A stretch of DNA of 22,586 nucleotides from JANLTP01 sp031363055 (GTDB taxonomy: Bacteria > Pseudomonadota > Gammaproteobacteria > Burkholderiales > Burkholderiaceae_E). The notes under the pieces were generated by a model that did not search any database, was not told the origin of the DNA, and saw only the letters and a list, made by a program, of their open reading frames with translations. A program made the position numbers and the translations under genes. Below, piece by piece: positions 7,925 through 16,165 of the stretch; within the stretch, counting starts at the first letter, position 1; each line of letters opens with the position of its first letter. The stretch spans positions 1-22,586 of the forward strand of contig JANLTP010000179.1 of NCBI GenBank assembly GCA_031363055.1, given 5' to 3'.

Positions 7925-8792
7925 ACTTGACTGCCGCCAGCATATATTCGACCGCCGCCTTGATATCTGCGGGACTCGCATCGGCCCGTCCGCCCTTGGG
8001 CGGCATGGCGCCTTTGCCCTTGATTACTTCAGCGACCAGCTCCGCGACCGGCTCTTTCGCAAGCTCTGCCCAGGCCACCTTGTCGCCGAACTTGGGCGCT
8101 TTGGCGACCCCTTGAGCATGGCAGGCAATACACGCCGACTCATACAAGGTCTTGCCGGTATCGTTGGCAGCCACTTTGGCGGTCGCTGGTGCTGATGGCG
8201 TTGCGCTGGCCGCTGCGGTCGTTGGCGCTGACGTCGTTGTCTTGGCTGCCGCAGCGGGAGCCGCCGCCGCTGCCGCAGGAGCTGACACTGCGGCTGCCGG
8301 CGCCTTGGCGACCGGTTCTTCAAATTTGGCGCCACCGGCGTTGGCCATATGGATCACGGCGCGGGCGATCTCGGCGTCGCTGTAGTCGCCACCGGCCTGG
8401 GCTGCCATGGCCCCTTTGCCCTTGAGCGCCGACGTCAACAAGGCGTCGTAGCCGGTTTTGATTCTGGGCGCCCAGGCGGCGCTGTCGCCGAACTTCGGCG
8501 CGTTGGCGGCGCCGACCTCATGACAGGCCGAACACTGCGCCTTGTAGACCTCGACACCGGCTTTCAACACGCGCGGTGTATTGGGGTCGCGAATTTCAAT
8601 CGCTGCGACCGGCCGGATTCGTGCCTCGATCGCCTCGGTGCTCAAGGCATTACTGCCCGCGCCCTGGCGATTGGCTGCGGTCATGTAATTCGCCAGCAGC
8701 ACGATGATGATGATCGGGACAATAAACGAAAGCGCAATGATCGTGATCAACTGCGTTGGGGTTTTAATGGGGGAGTCGTGGCTGTCGCTCAT
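7923..8792 (-). CDS. membrane-anchored dihaem cytochrome c (cytochrome c5 family)
   Basis: The 289-residue protein starts with a short cytoplasmic segment and one hydrophobic helix (about 14-35), probably an uncleaved anchor. Two periplasmic class-I cytochrome c domains follow. Domain 1 has CSACH (87-91) and a likely axial Met in GAMAAQAGG (M129). Domain 2 has CIACH (221-225) and GAMPPKGG (M263). The NAPKFGD / KAPKFGD and AW pattern is that of cytochrome c5. An Ala/Pro/Thr-rich linker (about 160-208) separates the domains and looks flexible. It probably passes electrons in the respiratory chain; partners cannot be told from here. The N-terminal motif (SPIKTPTQLI, EARIRPV) matches betaproteobacterial proteins as I recall them. 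It ends convergent to recQ. Confidence 0.88.
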   Translation of the reverse strand: MSDSHDSPIKTPTQLITIIALSFIVPIIIIVLLANYMTAANRQGAGSNALSTEAIEARIRPVAAIEIRDPNTPRVLKAGVEVYKAQCSACHEVGAANAPKFGDSAAWAPRIKTGYDALLTSALKGKGAMAAQAGGDYSDAEIARAVIHMANAGGAKFEEPVAKAPAAAVSAPAAAAAAPAAAAKTTTSAPTTAAASATPSAPATAKVAANDTGKTLYESACIACHAQGVAKAPKFGDKVAWAELAKEPVAELVAEVIKGKGAMPPKGGRADASPADIKAAVEYMLAAVK

Positions 8793-8997
8793 GATGTGCT
8801 CGGGACCGCTTCAGCGCGGCATGGTGAATCAAAACTTTGGATTGTAACGGCATTGAACTGGGCAATCGAGATCACCCGGGACTCGGTTGGAAACTGAGGA
8901 AACGCTGCACTACGTGCATCACCGGGGAAAACCGGGTATTCTTCGCGCCTTCGCATCAAAGTCGGGCGCCGCACTGGCCCAGCACTTTGTGAGATTC

Positions 8998-9073
8998 GCG
9001 CCCGTAGCTCAGTGGATAGAGTATTGGCCTCCGAAGCCAAGGGTCGTGGGTTCGATCCCCGCCGGGCGCGCCA
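8998..9073 (+). tRNA. tRNA-Arg (anticodon CCG)
   Basis: A full cloverleaf can be drawn. The acceptor stem GCGCCCG (8998-9004) pairs with CGGGCGC (9063-9069), followed by discriminator G and an encoded CCA (9071-9073). The D-arm contains TAGCTCAGTGG. The anticodon stem TTGGC/GCCAA closes the loop CTCCGAA, with anticodon CCG at 9031-9033, reading CGG. The T-loop is TTCGATC. The gene stands alone, in the gap between the cytochrome and the MFS transporter. No clear promoter was identified in the 205 bp upstream (8793-8997). Confidence 0.96.
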
Positions 9074-9191
9074 TGTCAATTTCCAGCTTATTGCGGCTCT
9101 GTAATTTATGCCGGCTCCTTCATGATCCCGGAGCGCCGGCCCGATTCGGTCGATATGCGAAATTCGGACGCTTGGCGGGTTCAAGAATGCA

Positions 9192-9216
9192 AAACCCCGG
9201 CCACTGGCCGGGGTTT
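9192..9216. terminator. bidirectional intrinsic terminator
   Basis: A perfect 11-bp stem, AAACCCCGGCC (9192-9202) with GGCCGGGGTTT (9206-9216), closes a 3-nt loop. T-rich sequence flanks it in both directions (GTTT on plus; TTTTGCATTCTT on minus). It lies 24 bp past the MFS stop codon on the minus strand and 119 bp past the tRNA on the plus strand, so it probably serves both. A weaker hairpin without a T-run (9110-9118 with 9130-9140) lies nearer the tRNA. Confidence 0.85.
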
Positions 9217-9239
9217 GTTTACAGCCGAGAACTCAGCAC

Positions 9240-10880
9240 TCAGGCCTCTCGATGCAGGTCCAGATTTTTGGTTTCGGGCAAGAACAGCGCGCCGATCACA
9301 AAGGTCATCGAAGCAATGATGATGGGATACCACAGACCCTGATAGATGTTGCCCGCCGCAATTGACAGGAACGTCGCGGTAAACGGAAGGAACCCTCCAA
9401 ACCAACCGTTACCAATGTGATAAGGCAAGGACATCGAGGTGTAGCGAATCTTCGTGGGGAAGAGTTCAACCAACAGAGCCGCGATAGGCCCATAGACCAT
9501 CGTGACATACAACATCAAGATAAAGATGATGCCCACCACCTTCGGCTTGTTGATCTGCTCCGGATCAGCTTTATCCGGATAGCCGGCTGCCTTTAGCGCT
9601 GCTGCGATAGCCTTGGGGTCTGTGCTCTTGACAATCGGCTCCTTGCCAACCTGAACAGCAACCGGAGCATCCGGCAGGGCCGGGCCATAGGTGAAGTTCA
9701 CACCGGCACCCGTCAACTGCTTCTTGACCTTCACACATTCCTTCTTGTGATCGTCATGTTGTGGAAGCAGGGACGCGGCGAAACTGAACTCGCACTTGTC
9801 GCCCGTCTGATCCGCCATGACAACCACCGGCGTGTCCTTGGTGGCCTTGACAAGCGCAGGGTTGGCCGCCTCGGTCAGCGCATTGAACAAGGGGAAGTAG
9901 GTCAATGCTCCCAGTGCGCAGCCGACCAGAATGATCCACTTGCGACCAATCTTGTCCGATAACCAGCCGAAGAAAATGAAGAATGGCGTGGACAATAACA
10001 AGGCGATGGCGAGCAGCAGATAGGTCGTTTGAAAATCAACCTTGACTGCGTTCTGCAAAAAGAACAACACCTGAAATTGGCCGGTATACCAGACAACACC
10101 TTGACCCGCCGTTGCGCCCAACAGTGCGAGCAGTACAAACTTGTTGTTCGGGTAGCGCAAGAAACTTTCGGTCAAGGGTGACTTCGACGACTTGCCTTCA
10201 GCTTTCATCTTCTGAAAGAGCGGTGACTCATTGAGCTTCAGGCGAATGTAGAGTGAAAAAATCAGCAGCAGGATGGACAACCAAAACGGAATGCGCCAGC
10301 CCCATTGCTTGAAGTCATCGGCCGACAAGTTGGTTCGGCACAGGTAAATCACGATCAACGCGAGAAATAGCCCAAGCGTTGCAGTCGTTTGAATCCAGGC
10401 AGTGGACAAGCCGCGTCCGTTAGCGGGTGCATGCTCGGCAACATAGGTTGCCGCGCCGCCATACTCGCCGCCCAAAGCCAGACCTTGTAGCAGGCGCAAA
10501 GCCAGCAAAATAATCCAGGCAGCGTCGCCAATCTGGGCGTAGGTCGGCAGGAAGCCTAACGCTGCGGTAGCACCGCCCATCAACAAGATGGTTACCAGGA
10601 AGGTGTATTTGCGACCGATGATGTCGCCGATCCGACCAAAAACCAAAGCGCCGAAAGGCCGCACGAGGAAGCCGGCTGCCAGCGTCGCCAACGAGGCCAG
10701 CAAGGCAACGGTGGGGTTACCAGGGGGGTAAAACTTGTCGACGAAGAAAATCGCAAGTACTGCGAACAGGTAAAAGTCGTACCACTCAAAAATAGTACCC
10801 AGGGAAGAGGCGAAAATGACTTTTCGCTCCTCTGCTGGGCTTACCTGCACGCTGTTCGTGCTTGCGATCACACTGGCCAT
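9240..10880 (-). CDS. MFS transporter, metabolite:H+ symporter (MHS) family
   Basis: This 546-residue protein has 12 predicted membrane helices and the MHS-type opening GTIFEWYDFYLF (28-39). Motif A appears twice, GRIGDIIGRK (82-91) and GWLSDKIGRK (305-314). LALGGEYGGAATY (134-146) is also typical. A hydrophilic segment of about 110 residues (336-446), predicted periplasmic, separates helices 9 and 10 and has two cysteines (C363, C382). The ATG at 10880 is chosen because GGAGA lies just upstream and the family N-terminus starts there; a longer open frame runs into acs but is not protein-like. It lies 40 bp downstream of acs, so it is probably co-transcribed. An acetate, propionate or related carboxylate is the likely substrate, by context only. 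Confidence 0.88.
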   Translation of the reverse strand: MASVIASTNSVQVSPAEERKVIFASSLGTIFEWYDFYLFAVLAIFFVDKFYPPGNPTVALLASLATLAAGFLVRPFGALVFGRIGDIIGRKYTFLVTILLMGGATAALGFLPTYAQIGDAAWIILLALRLLQGLALGGEYGGAATYVAEHAPANGRGLSTAWIQTTATLGLFLALIVIYLCRTNLSADDFKQWGWRIPFWLSILLLIFSLYIRLKLNESPLFQKMKAEGKSSKSPLTESFLRYPNNKFVLLALLGATAGQGVVWYTGQFQVLFFLQNAVKVDFQTTYLLLAIALLLSTPFFIFFGWLSDKIGRKWIILVGCALGALTYFPLFNALTEAANPALVKATKDTPVVVMADQTGDKCEFSFAASLLPQHDDHKKECVKVKKQLTGAGVNFTYGPALPDAPVAVQVGKEPIVKSTDPKAIAAALKAAGYPDKADPEQINKPKVVGIIFILMLYVTMVYGPIAALLVELFPTKIRYTSMSLPYHIGNGWFGGFLPFTATFLSIAAGNIYQGLWYPIIIASMTFVIGALFLPETKNLDLHREA

Positions 10881-10920
10881 AATGTCTCCGTTGTCGTTGG
10901 GGATTGGAAATTGAAGCGGT

Positions 10921-12903
10921 TTAGTTGAGTTCTGAAAGTTGCTCGAGAATCGCGGGATTCTCGAGCGTTGAAATGTCCTGCGTAATGGCCTCACCCTTGG
11001 CGATCGAGCGAAGCAGACGCCGCATGATTTTGCCGCTGCGGGTTTTCGGAAGATTCTCGCCAAAGCGAATATCTTTGGGCTTGGCAATCGGCCCGATCTC
11101 CTGGCTGACCCAATCGCGCAGTTGTTTGGCAATGGCGACCGCCGATTCGCCTTCCGGGCGGTTCTGCTTGAGCACCACAAACGCGCAAACCGCTTCGCCG
11201 GTCAGGTCATCCGGTCGCCCGACCACGGCGGCCTCGGCAACCAGCGGATTCGAGACCAGCGCGCTCTCGATCTCCATCGTGCCCAGCCGATGTCCGGATA
11301 CGTTTAGAACATCGTCGATACGGCCCATGATCCAGAAATAGCCGTCCGGATCGACGTGCGCGCCGTCGCCGGCCAAATAAAACTTACCCTGAAAGTCTTC
11401 CGGGAAGTAGCTCTTCTTGTAGCGCTCAGGATCGCCCCAGATCGTTCGGATCATCGAGGGCCAAGGTTTTTTGATGACCAGGAAGCCGCCCTTGCCGTTG
11501 CCGACGTCGGCACCGGTTTCATCGACGATGGCGGCGGCAATGCCGGGCAGCGGCATGGTGCAACTGCCGGGCTTCAGACCATGCACTCCGGGCAACGGGG
11601 TGATCATGTGTCCGCCAGTCTCGGTTTGCCACCAGGTGTCGAGCACCGGACAGCGCGCGCCGCCGACATTCTGGTAGTACCACATCCACGCTTCGGGGTT
11701 GATCGGTTCACCGACCGAGCCCAACAGGCGCAAGCTGCTCAGATCGTACTGATTCGGATGCAGTTTCGGGTTGCCTTCGCCGATTTTAATGAGGCTGCGA
11801 ATGGCGGTCGGGGCGGTGTAGAACACCGACACCTGATGACGATAAATCATTTGCCAGAATCGGCCACCATCCGGGTAAGTCGGGATACCTTCGAAGATCA
11901 CTTGGGTCGCGCCGCAGGCCAGCGGACCGTAAGCGACGTAGGTGTGGCCGGTGACCCAGCCGATGTCAGCGGTACACCAGAACACGTCGCTGGACTTGAT
12001 ATCAAACGTCCACTTCATGGTCAGCATGGCGTGCAACAGATACCCGGCCGATGAATGCTGGACGCCTTTTGGTTTGCCGGTCGAACCGGAGGTATACAGA
12101 ATGAACAGCGGATGTTCAGCGCCGACGGCAACCGGTGGGCAATCGCCGGACTGACCCGCTTCGACAGTCTTCATGGATACATCGCGCGCGTTTTGCGCCT
12201 CGAGCTTGGCGCCGCTGCGTTGCCAGACCACCACTTTGCGAACCGACTCGCAGCCGCCCAACTCGAGCGCGGCATCGACCGCCGGTTTCAGGGGCAGCGC
12301 CTTGCCGCCGCGCATCTGTGCGTCGGCGCAGATCACCAGACTGGCGGCGGTATCGACGATGCGCTCTTGCAAACTTTTAGCCGAGAATCCACCAAACACT
12401 ACCGAATGAATAATGCCCAGGCGTGCGCAGGCCTGCATGGCGACGACCGCTTCAACGGACATTGGCATGTAAATAATGGCGCGCTCGCCGGTACAAAAGC
12501 CCAGTGCCTTCAAACCATTGGCAAATCGGCAGACCCGCTCGTACAGCTCGCGATAACTGACGCGGGTCACCGTACCGTCGTCGGCTTCGAAGACAATCGC
12601 TGTCTTGTGCTCGATCGGTGTGCCGATATGCCGATCCAGACAGTTGGCCGACACATTGAGTTCGCCATCTTCGAACCATTTGTAAAACGGTGCCGAACGT
12701 TCGTCGAGGCCGCGTGAGAAGGGTTTGGTCCAGCGAAGATGCTCACGAGCCAGACGCGACCAGAAGGCCGAAGAATCGACATCAGCTTCTGCGCACAGTG
12801 CATCATATTGAGCTCTGCCGGAGATCGTGGCATTTCGGACGGTTTGCTGCGACGGCTCAAACACGCGAGTCTCGCGCAACACCGATTCAATATGAGTTGA
12901 CAT
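10921..12903 (-). CDS. acs: acetyl-CoA synthetase (AMP-forming)
   Basis: Acs converts acetate, ATP and CoA to acetyl-CoA through acetyl-AMP. The 660-residue length is normal. The AMP-binding P-loop TSGSTGKPKG (271-280) is intact, as are TWWQTETGGHM and the GRIDDVLNVSGHRLGTMEIE hinge region. The C-terminal LPKTRSGKIMRR contains the catalytic lysine K625, the residue reversibly acetylated in this family. WFxxGELNxSxNCLDRH near the N-terminus (76-92) is specific for Acs-type enzymes over other acyl-CoA synthetases, though propionate is often also used. A strong Shine-Dalgarno (GGAGGGGG) precedes the ATG. An inverted repeat sits directly upstream of it. The gene follows a two-component pair (92-bp gap) and precedes an MHS symporter (40-bp gap), all on one strand. 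Confidence 0.96.
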   Translation of the reverse strand: MSTHIESVLRETRVFEPSQQTVRNATISGRAQYDALCAEADVDSSAFWSRLAREHLRWTKPFSRGLDERSAPFYKWFEDGELNVSANCLDRHIGTPIEHKTAIVFEADDGTVTRVSYRELYERVCRFANGLKALGFCTGERAIIYMPMSVEAVVAMQACARLGIIHSVVFGGFSAKSLQERIVDTAASLVICADAQMRGGKALPLKPAVDAALELGGCESVRKVVVWQRSGAKLEAQNARDVSMKTVEAGQSGDCPPVAVGAEHPLFILYTSGSTGKPKGVQHSSAGYLLHAMLTMKWTFDIKSSDVFWCTADIGWVTGHTYVAYGPLACGATQVIFEGIPTYPDGGRFWQMIYRHQVSVFYTAPTAIRSLIKIGEGNPKLHPNQYDLSSLRLLGSVGEPINPEAWMWYYQNVGGARCPVLDTWWQTETGGHMITPLPGVHGLKPGSCTMPLPGIAAAIVDETGADVGNGKGGFLVIKKPWPSMIRTIWGDPERYKKSYFPEDFQGKFYLAGDGAHVDPDGYFWIMGRIDDVLNVSGHRLGTMEIESALVSNPLVAEAAVVGRPDDLTGEAVCAFVVLKQNRPEGESAVAIAKQLRDWVSQEIGPIAKPKDIRFGENLPKTRSGKIMRRLLRSIAKGEAITQDISTLENPAILEQLSELN

Positions 12904-12914
12904 GCCCCCTCCGT

Positions 12915-12932
12915 AAACAATAACGATTGTTT
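12915..12932. promoter_or_regulatory. candidate operator: perfect inverted repeat upstream of acs
   Basis: AAACAAT (12915-12921) and ATTGTTT (12926-12932) form a perfect 7-bp inverted repeat around AACG. Its near edge is 11 bp before the acs ATG, touching the ribosome binding site. A repressor bound here could block transcription or translation start. The loop is short enough to form an RNA hairpin too, but with A/U pairs it would be weak. No regulator can be named. Confidence 0.5.
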
Positions 12933-12995
12933 GTTCTTGGGGCGCAAGGTTAAAGGCCTGTGCTTACTGGGTGCTGACGCTTGCTGGCGCGAACC

Positions 12996-14438
12996 TTACA
13001 AGAAGCGCAATGCGAAGCGGGCGCCACCCAAGGAGGAATCGGCAATCGTGATCTCGGCGTTGTGCGCGCGCGCCACCTCTCGAACAATGGCCAGGCCGAG
13101 GCCGCTGCCGGCGATCGCATGACCTTTTTCTGAATCAAGCACCGTGCGGCGCGCAAACGGCGCAAAAATGGATTCCCGATCCTGCGTTGGTATTCCGGGA
13201 CCCGAGTCCTCGATCCAGAGCTCGCGATTCTGTGCGCGGAGCGACAGATGTACCGTACCGTTGCGGGGCGTGTATTTGAAAGCGTTATCGAGCAAGTTAC
13301 GAATCAGTTCACCCAACAGTGTCTCATCACCAAACACTTTGAACTCTGCGCTGCCCGCTTCATAAGAGAACTCAAGGTCCTTGGACATGGCGGTTTCGGC
13401 AACGTCGGTAGCGACCGATTCGCACAGGCTTTTGAGATCAACGCTGGCTCGATCGGCCGTGGTGCAGGCACTTTCCGCGCGCGCCAGGGACAACAATTGT
13501 GTTGATAATCGGATGGCGCGCCCGGTAGTGTTCAGCAAGCGTTGCAGCGTGTGTTGGCGTTGCGGACCTTCGGGCAAGCTGGCTAACAGCTCGCTTTGCG
13601 TTCGCAGCGCCGCCAGCGGCGTTCGCAATTGATGCGCGGCATCGGAAATAAACCGCTGTTGTGCATTGGTGGATTGCTGCAGTCGCATCATCAATTGATT
13701 AATGCCTCGCATCAGCGGCTCCAACTCGTAGGGAAGATTCTGCGACTCAATGGCGCTCAAGTTCTGCGAACCGCGCGCCGAAATCTGATCGTGCAGTTGC
13801 CGCATGGGTCGACTCACATAGTCGACGCCATACCAGACCAGGGCTAGTGCCAGCAACAAAATCACCGCTTGCGGGATCGCCTCACTGAGCAAGATGTTGT
13901 GAATCAAGGGGGCTTGAAACTGTTTGTTCTGTGCCACGATCAGTAGCCGCCGAGGCTTGTTGTTCGATAGCTCCAGGCAGCGTAGCCGATGCAACGACTC
14001 TGACCACTCGAGGTCGATGCCGTCGGACAAGCTGCCGGAGACGCAGCCCAGGCTGCCCAGGAAGATCGACTGGTACTCATACAGCGGTTGCTCGATGCCA
14101 CCCACACCGGACTGCAGATTCCAGAATTCGTCGATGACGGCAAAGGAGACCTCGCCCTTGGGTCCCTGTAGCAGCCACTGGCTCGACCAGGTCGACGGAA
14201 ACTCGACTTTCGCAGGCAGTCCCGCTGCGGGCAGTCCCGATGGTGACAGGCTCGATGTAGGCAGGCTCTGCGACGCCAGCCATTCGGATTTCAACACCTG
14301 CGCCACCGACTCGAGATGTTGATCGACGCTGAAATTAGCCGTCGCAACCGCCGCCAGATACGTTGTAACGATGCTGATTAGCCAGAAGAAAAGCAGCGGT
14401 CCGAGCATCCATCCGAGCAGGCGACCGGTCAGGTTCAT
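12996..14438 (-). CDS. two-component sensor histidine kinase (QseC/TctE type)
   Basis: The 480-residue membrane kinase has helix 1 at about 8-32, a periplasmic sensor region (about 33-181), and helix 2 at about 182-204. A HAMP-like linker follows, then a DHp domain with the phospho-acceptor H269 in DAAHQLRTPLAALRTQ. The ATPase domain has the N box NLLDNAFKYT, G1 DSGPGIP and G2 GSGLGLAIV. The sensor region has two cysteines (C132, C154) and a Ser/Pro/Gly-rich stretch (about 57-77), and its ligand is unknown. The ATG overlaps the stop of the response regulator (ATGA, 14435-14438), so the two are translationally coupled. acs follows 92 bp downstream on the same strand, so this pair may respond to a carboxylate, which is inference only. 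Confidence 0.93.
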   Translation of the reverse strand: MNLTGRLLGWMLGPLLFFWLISIVTTYLAAVATANFSVDQHLESVAQVLKSEWLASQSLPTSSLSPSGLPAAGLPAKVEFPSTWSSQWLLQGPKGEVSFAVIDEFWNLQSGVGGIEQPLYEYQSIFLGSLGCVSGSLSDGIDLEWSESLHRLRCLELSNNKPRRLLIVAQNKQFQAPLIHNILLSEAIPQAVILLLALALVWYGVDYVSRPMRQLHDQISARGSQNLSAIESQNLPYELEPLMRGINQLMMRLQQSTNAQQRFISDAAHQLRTPLAALRTQSELLASLPEGPQRQHTLQRLLNTTGRAIRLSTQLLSLARAESACTTADRASVDLKSLCESVATDVAETAMSKDLEFSYEAGSAEFKVFGDETLLGELIRNLLDNAFKYTPRNGTVHLSLRAQNRELWIEDSGPGIPTQDRESIFAPFARRTVLDSEKGHAIAGSGLGLAIVREVARAHNAEITIADSSLGGARFALRFL

Positions 14439-15118
14439 CCGCTCTTTGACCTCTCCAGTGAATAGCCGATACCCCGCAAGGTTCGAACCCGGATTCCGGC
14501 CGATTCGAGCTTTTTTCGCACACGATGCACATAAACCTCGATGGCGTTATCGGACAGACTGTCGTCACGCGTTCCGAGACTATTGATCATCTGATCTTTC
14601 CCGACCGGTCGCCCGGCGTTGAGCATCAGCAACTCCAGCACGGCGGCTTCGCGGCTCGACAGCTCGAGGTCGGAATCGTCAATTTTTGCCTGGCGCGATG
14701 CCAAATCCAGCGTCAGGGCGCCCAGGCGCAACAAATTGCTGGCGGCCGCGTTCTTGCGCCGGATGACCGAACGAACGCGCGCGTGCATCTCCGTGAGCGC
14801 GAACGGTTTGACGAGGTAATCGTCGGCGCCGGCGTCGAGACCGGCGACCCGATCCTTGACGGAATCCATGGCCGTGATAATGAGTACCGGTGTGGATTTG
14901 AGCGGATCAAGCCGCGCCCGCAATTGCCTGAGCAGCTCCAGCCCGGACACACCGGGCAGTCCGAGATCCAGAATGACGAGCTCATAGTGAGCGGCAGCCA
15001 GGTAAGCGAGTACCTTCTCGGCTTCGTGCGCCCAGTCGACAAAATACTGTTGTTGCTCGAGGCTGGCCTTCAGGCCATCGCCGAGTTCAAGATCATCTTC
15101 AACGAGCAGAATACGCAT
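14435..15118 (-). CDS. two-component response regulator, OmpR/PhoB family (QseB/TctD type)
   Basis: The 227-residue protein has a receiver domain with the acidic pair E7/D8-D9, phospho-acceptor D51 (VILDLGLPG), T82 and K104 (LVKPF). A winged-helix output domain follows (about 130-222) with LSSREAAVLELLM and SDNAIEVYVHRVRKKLE, close to QseB/TctD/PmrA regulators. The ATG at 15118 is chosen because the receiver starts directly with MRILLVEDD and a GGAG lies 8 bp upstream. The open frame continues 135 codons further upstream but runs antisense through the lactonase gene and is spurious. It is divergent from the SMP-30-like gene with a 102-bp gap and coupled to its kinase by a 4-bp overlap. Confidence 0.94.
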   Translation of the reverse strand: MRILLVEDDLELGDGLKASLEQQQYFVDWAHEAEKVLAYLAAAHYELVILDLGLPGVSGLELLRQLRARLDPLKSTPVLIITAMDSVKDRVAGLDAGADDYLVKPFALTEMHARVRSVIRRKNAAASNLLRLGALTLDLASRQAKIDDSDLELSSREAAVLELLMLNAGRPVGKDQMINSLGTRDDSLSDNAIEVYVHRVRKKLESAGIRVRTLRGIGYSLERSKSG

Positions 15119-15220
15119 GAGCAAGGCTCCATCGCTTACTTTATTGGTAGGCCAGTGTCCTGCCCGGCACGATGCGATTATGATCGCTAACGCACTGTTT
15201 ATCCGATCGAGGCAAATCCT

Positions 15221-16165
15221 ATGACTGAAGACTGGAAGCCCTGTCAACGTTACCCTGATCCGGGTGTCGTCGTACTCGATGACAGCTTTGCCCGATACCG
15301 CCTGCCGTTGGCGAAGATCGAGCGGATCGCAACCGGCTTTCGATGGGCCGAAGGTCCGGTATGGCTGGGCGATACCTGCAGCCTGCTTTGGAGCGACGTG
15401 CCGGGCAATCGTATGTATCGCTGGGACGAAGAGACCGGCGCGACCTCGACCTTCCGGGCACCCTCGGGCAATGCCAACGGCAACACTCGAGATCGGCAGG
15501 GCCGTCTGTTGACTTGCGAACACGGCACTCGACGGGTGTCGCGCACGGAATACGATGGCCGCGTGATCACGCTGGCTGGCGCCTTCGAGGGCAAGCGTCT
15601 GAACTCGCCCAACGATATTGTTTGCAAGTCCGACGGCTCAATCTGGTTTACCGATCCAAGCTTCGGCATTCTGAGTTATTACGAAGGTGAAGTCGCCGTC
15701 TCAGAGGTGCCGACCCAGGTCTACAGGCTTGATGCAGACGGCACACTGGCCGTGGCCGCGCAAGGCATCAACATGCCGAATGGCCTGGCGTTCTCGCCCG
15801 ACGAGTCAGTCCTCTATATCGTGGAGTCGCGCTCGGTGCCGCGAAAGATTCTCGCCTACGATGTCATCGACGCAGTCACGCTGGGCAACCCGCGCGTGCT
15901 CATCGATGCAGGATCGAAGGGTACGCCGGACGGCTTTCGCGTCGACGTCGACGGTAACCTCTGGTGTGGCTGGGGTATGGGCGAAGCCGGACTCGACGGG
16001 GTGCATGTTTTCAACCCAGCAGGCAAACTGATCGGAAGGATCGACCTACCCGAGCGCTGCGCCAATGTGTGCTTCGGCGGAGTTCATCGCAATCGGCTAT
16101 TCATGGCCGCGAGTACCTCCGTGTATGCGTTGTACGTCAACACCCAAGGCGTTGCTTATTGCTGA
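15221..16165 (+). CDS. SMP-30/gluconolactonase/LRE family protein
   Basis: The 314-residue protein is a six-bladed beta-propeller of the SMP-30/gluconolactonase family, which hydrolyses sugar lactones using one divalent metal. The metal and catalytic positions are all present: E44 (WAEGPVW), N131 (SPNDIV), N187 (MPNGLAFS) and D237 (TPDGFRVD). No signal peptide is seen, so it is probably cytoplasmic. The true substrate cannot be read from sequence; family members act on glucono-, xylono-, galactono- and other lactones. The ATG at 15221 is the first in frame. The gene is divergent from the response regulator and its last 10 bp overlap the convergent DUF3297 gene. Confidence 0.9.
   Translation: MTEDWKPCQRYPDPGVVVLDDSFARYRLPLAKIERIATGFRWAEGPVWLGDTCSLLWSDVPGNRMYRWDEETGATSTFRAPSGNANGNTRDRQGRLLTCEHGTRRVSRTEYDGRVITLAGAFEGKRLNSPNDIVCKSDGSIWFTDPSFGILSYYEGEVAVSEVPTQVYRLDADGTLAVAAQGINMPNGLAFSPDESVLYIVESRSVPRKILAYDVIDAVTLGNPRVLIDAGSKGTPDGFRVDVDGNLWCGWGMGEAGLDGVHVFNPAGKLIGRIDLPERCANVCFGGVHRNRLFMAASTSVYALYVNTQGVAYC

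Noticed and set aside
8998..9073. tRNA-Arg as an integration site for a mobile element
   Set aside because: No integrase gene and no second copy of the tRNA 3' end is seen in the window.
9110..9140. Hairpin GCCGGCTCC / GGAGCGCCGGC as the tRNA terminator
   Set aside because: It has a two-base bulge and no T-run. The hairpin at 9192-9216 is a much better terminator.
8789..9184. Minus-strand ORF containing RRGSNPRPLASEANTLSTELRA
   Set aside because: This is the well-known artefact of translating the antisense of a tRNA gene. The tRNA-Arg at 8998-9073 explains it.
10881..11180. 100-codon N-terminal extension of the MFS transporter
   Set aside because: It overlaps acs in another frame, and a good ribosome site precedes the ATG at 10880.
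15119..15523. 135-codon N-terminal extension of the OmpR-type regulator
   Set aside because: It is antisense to the lactonase gene. The receiver domain begins at the ATG at 15118.
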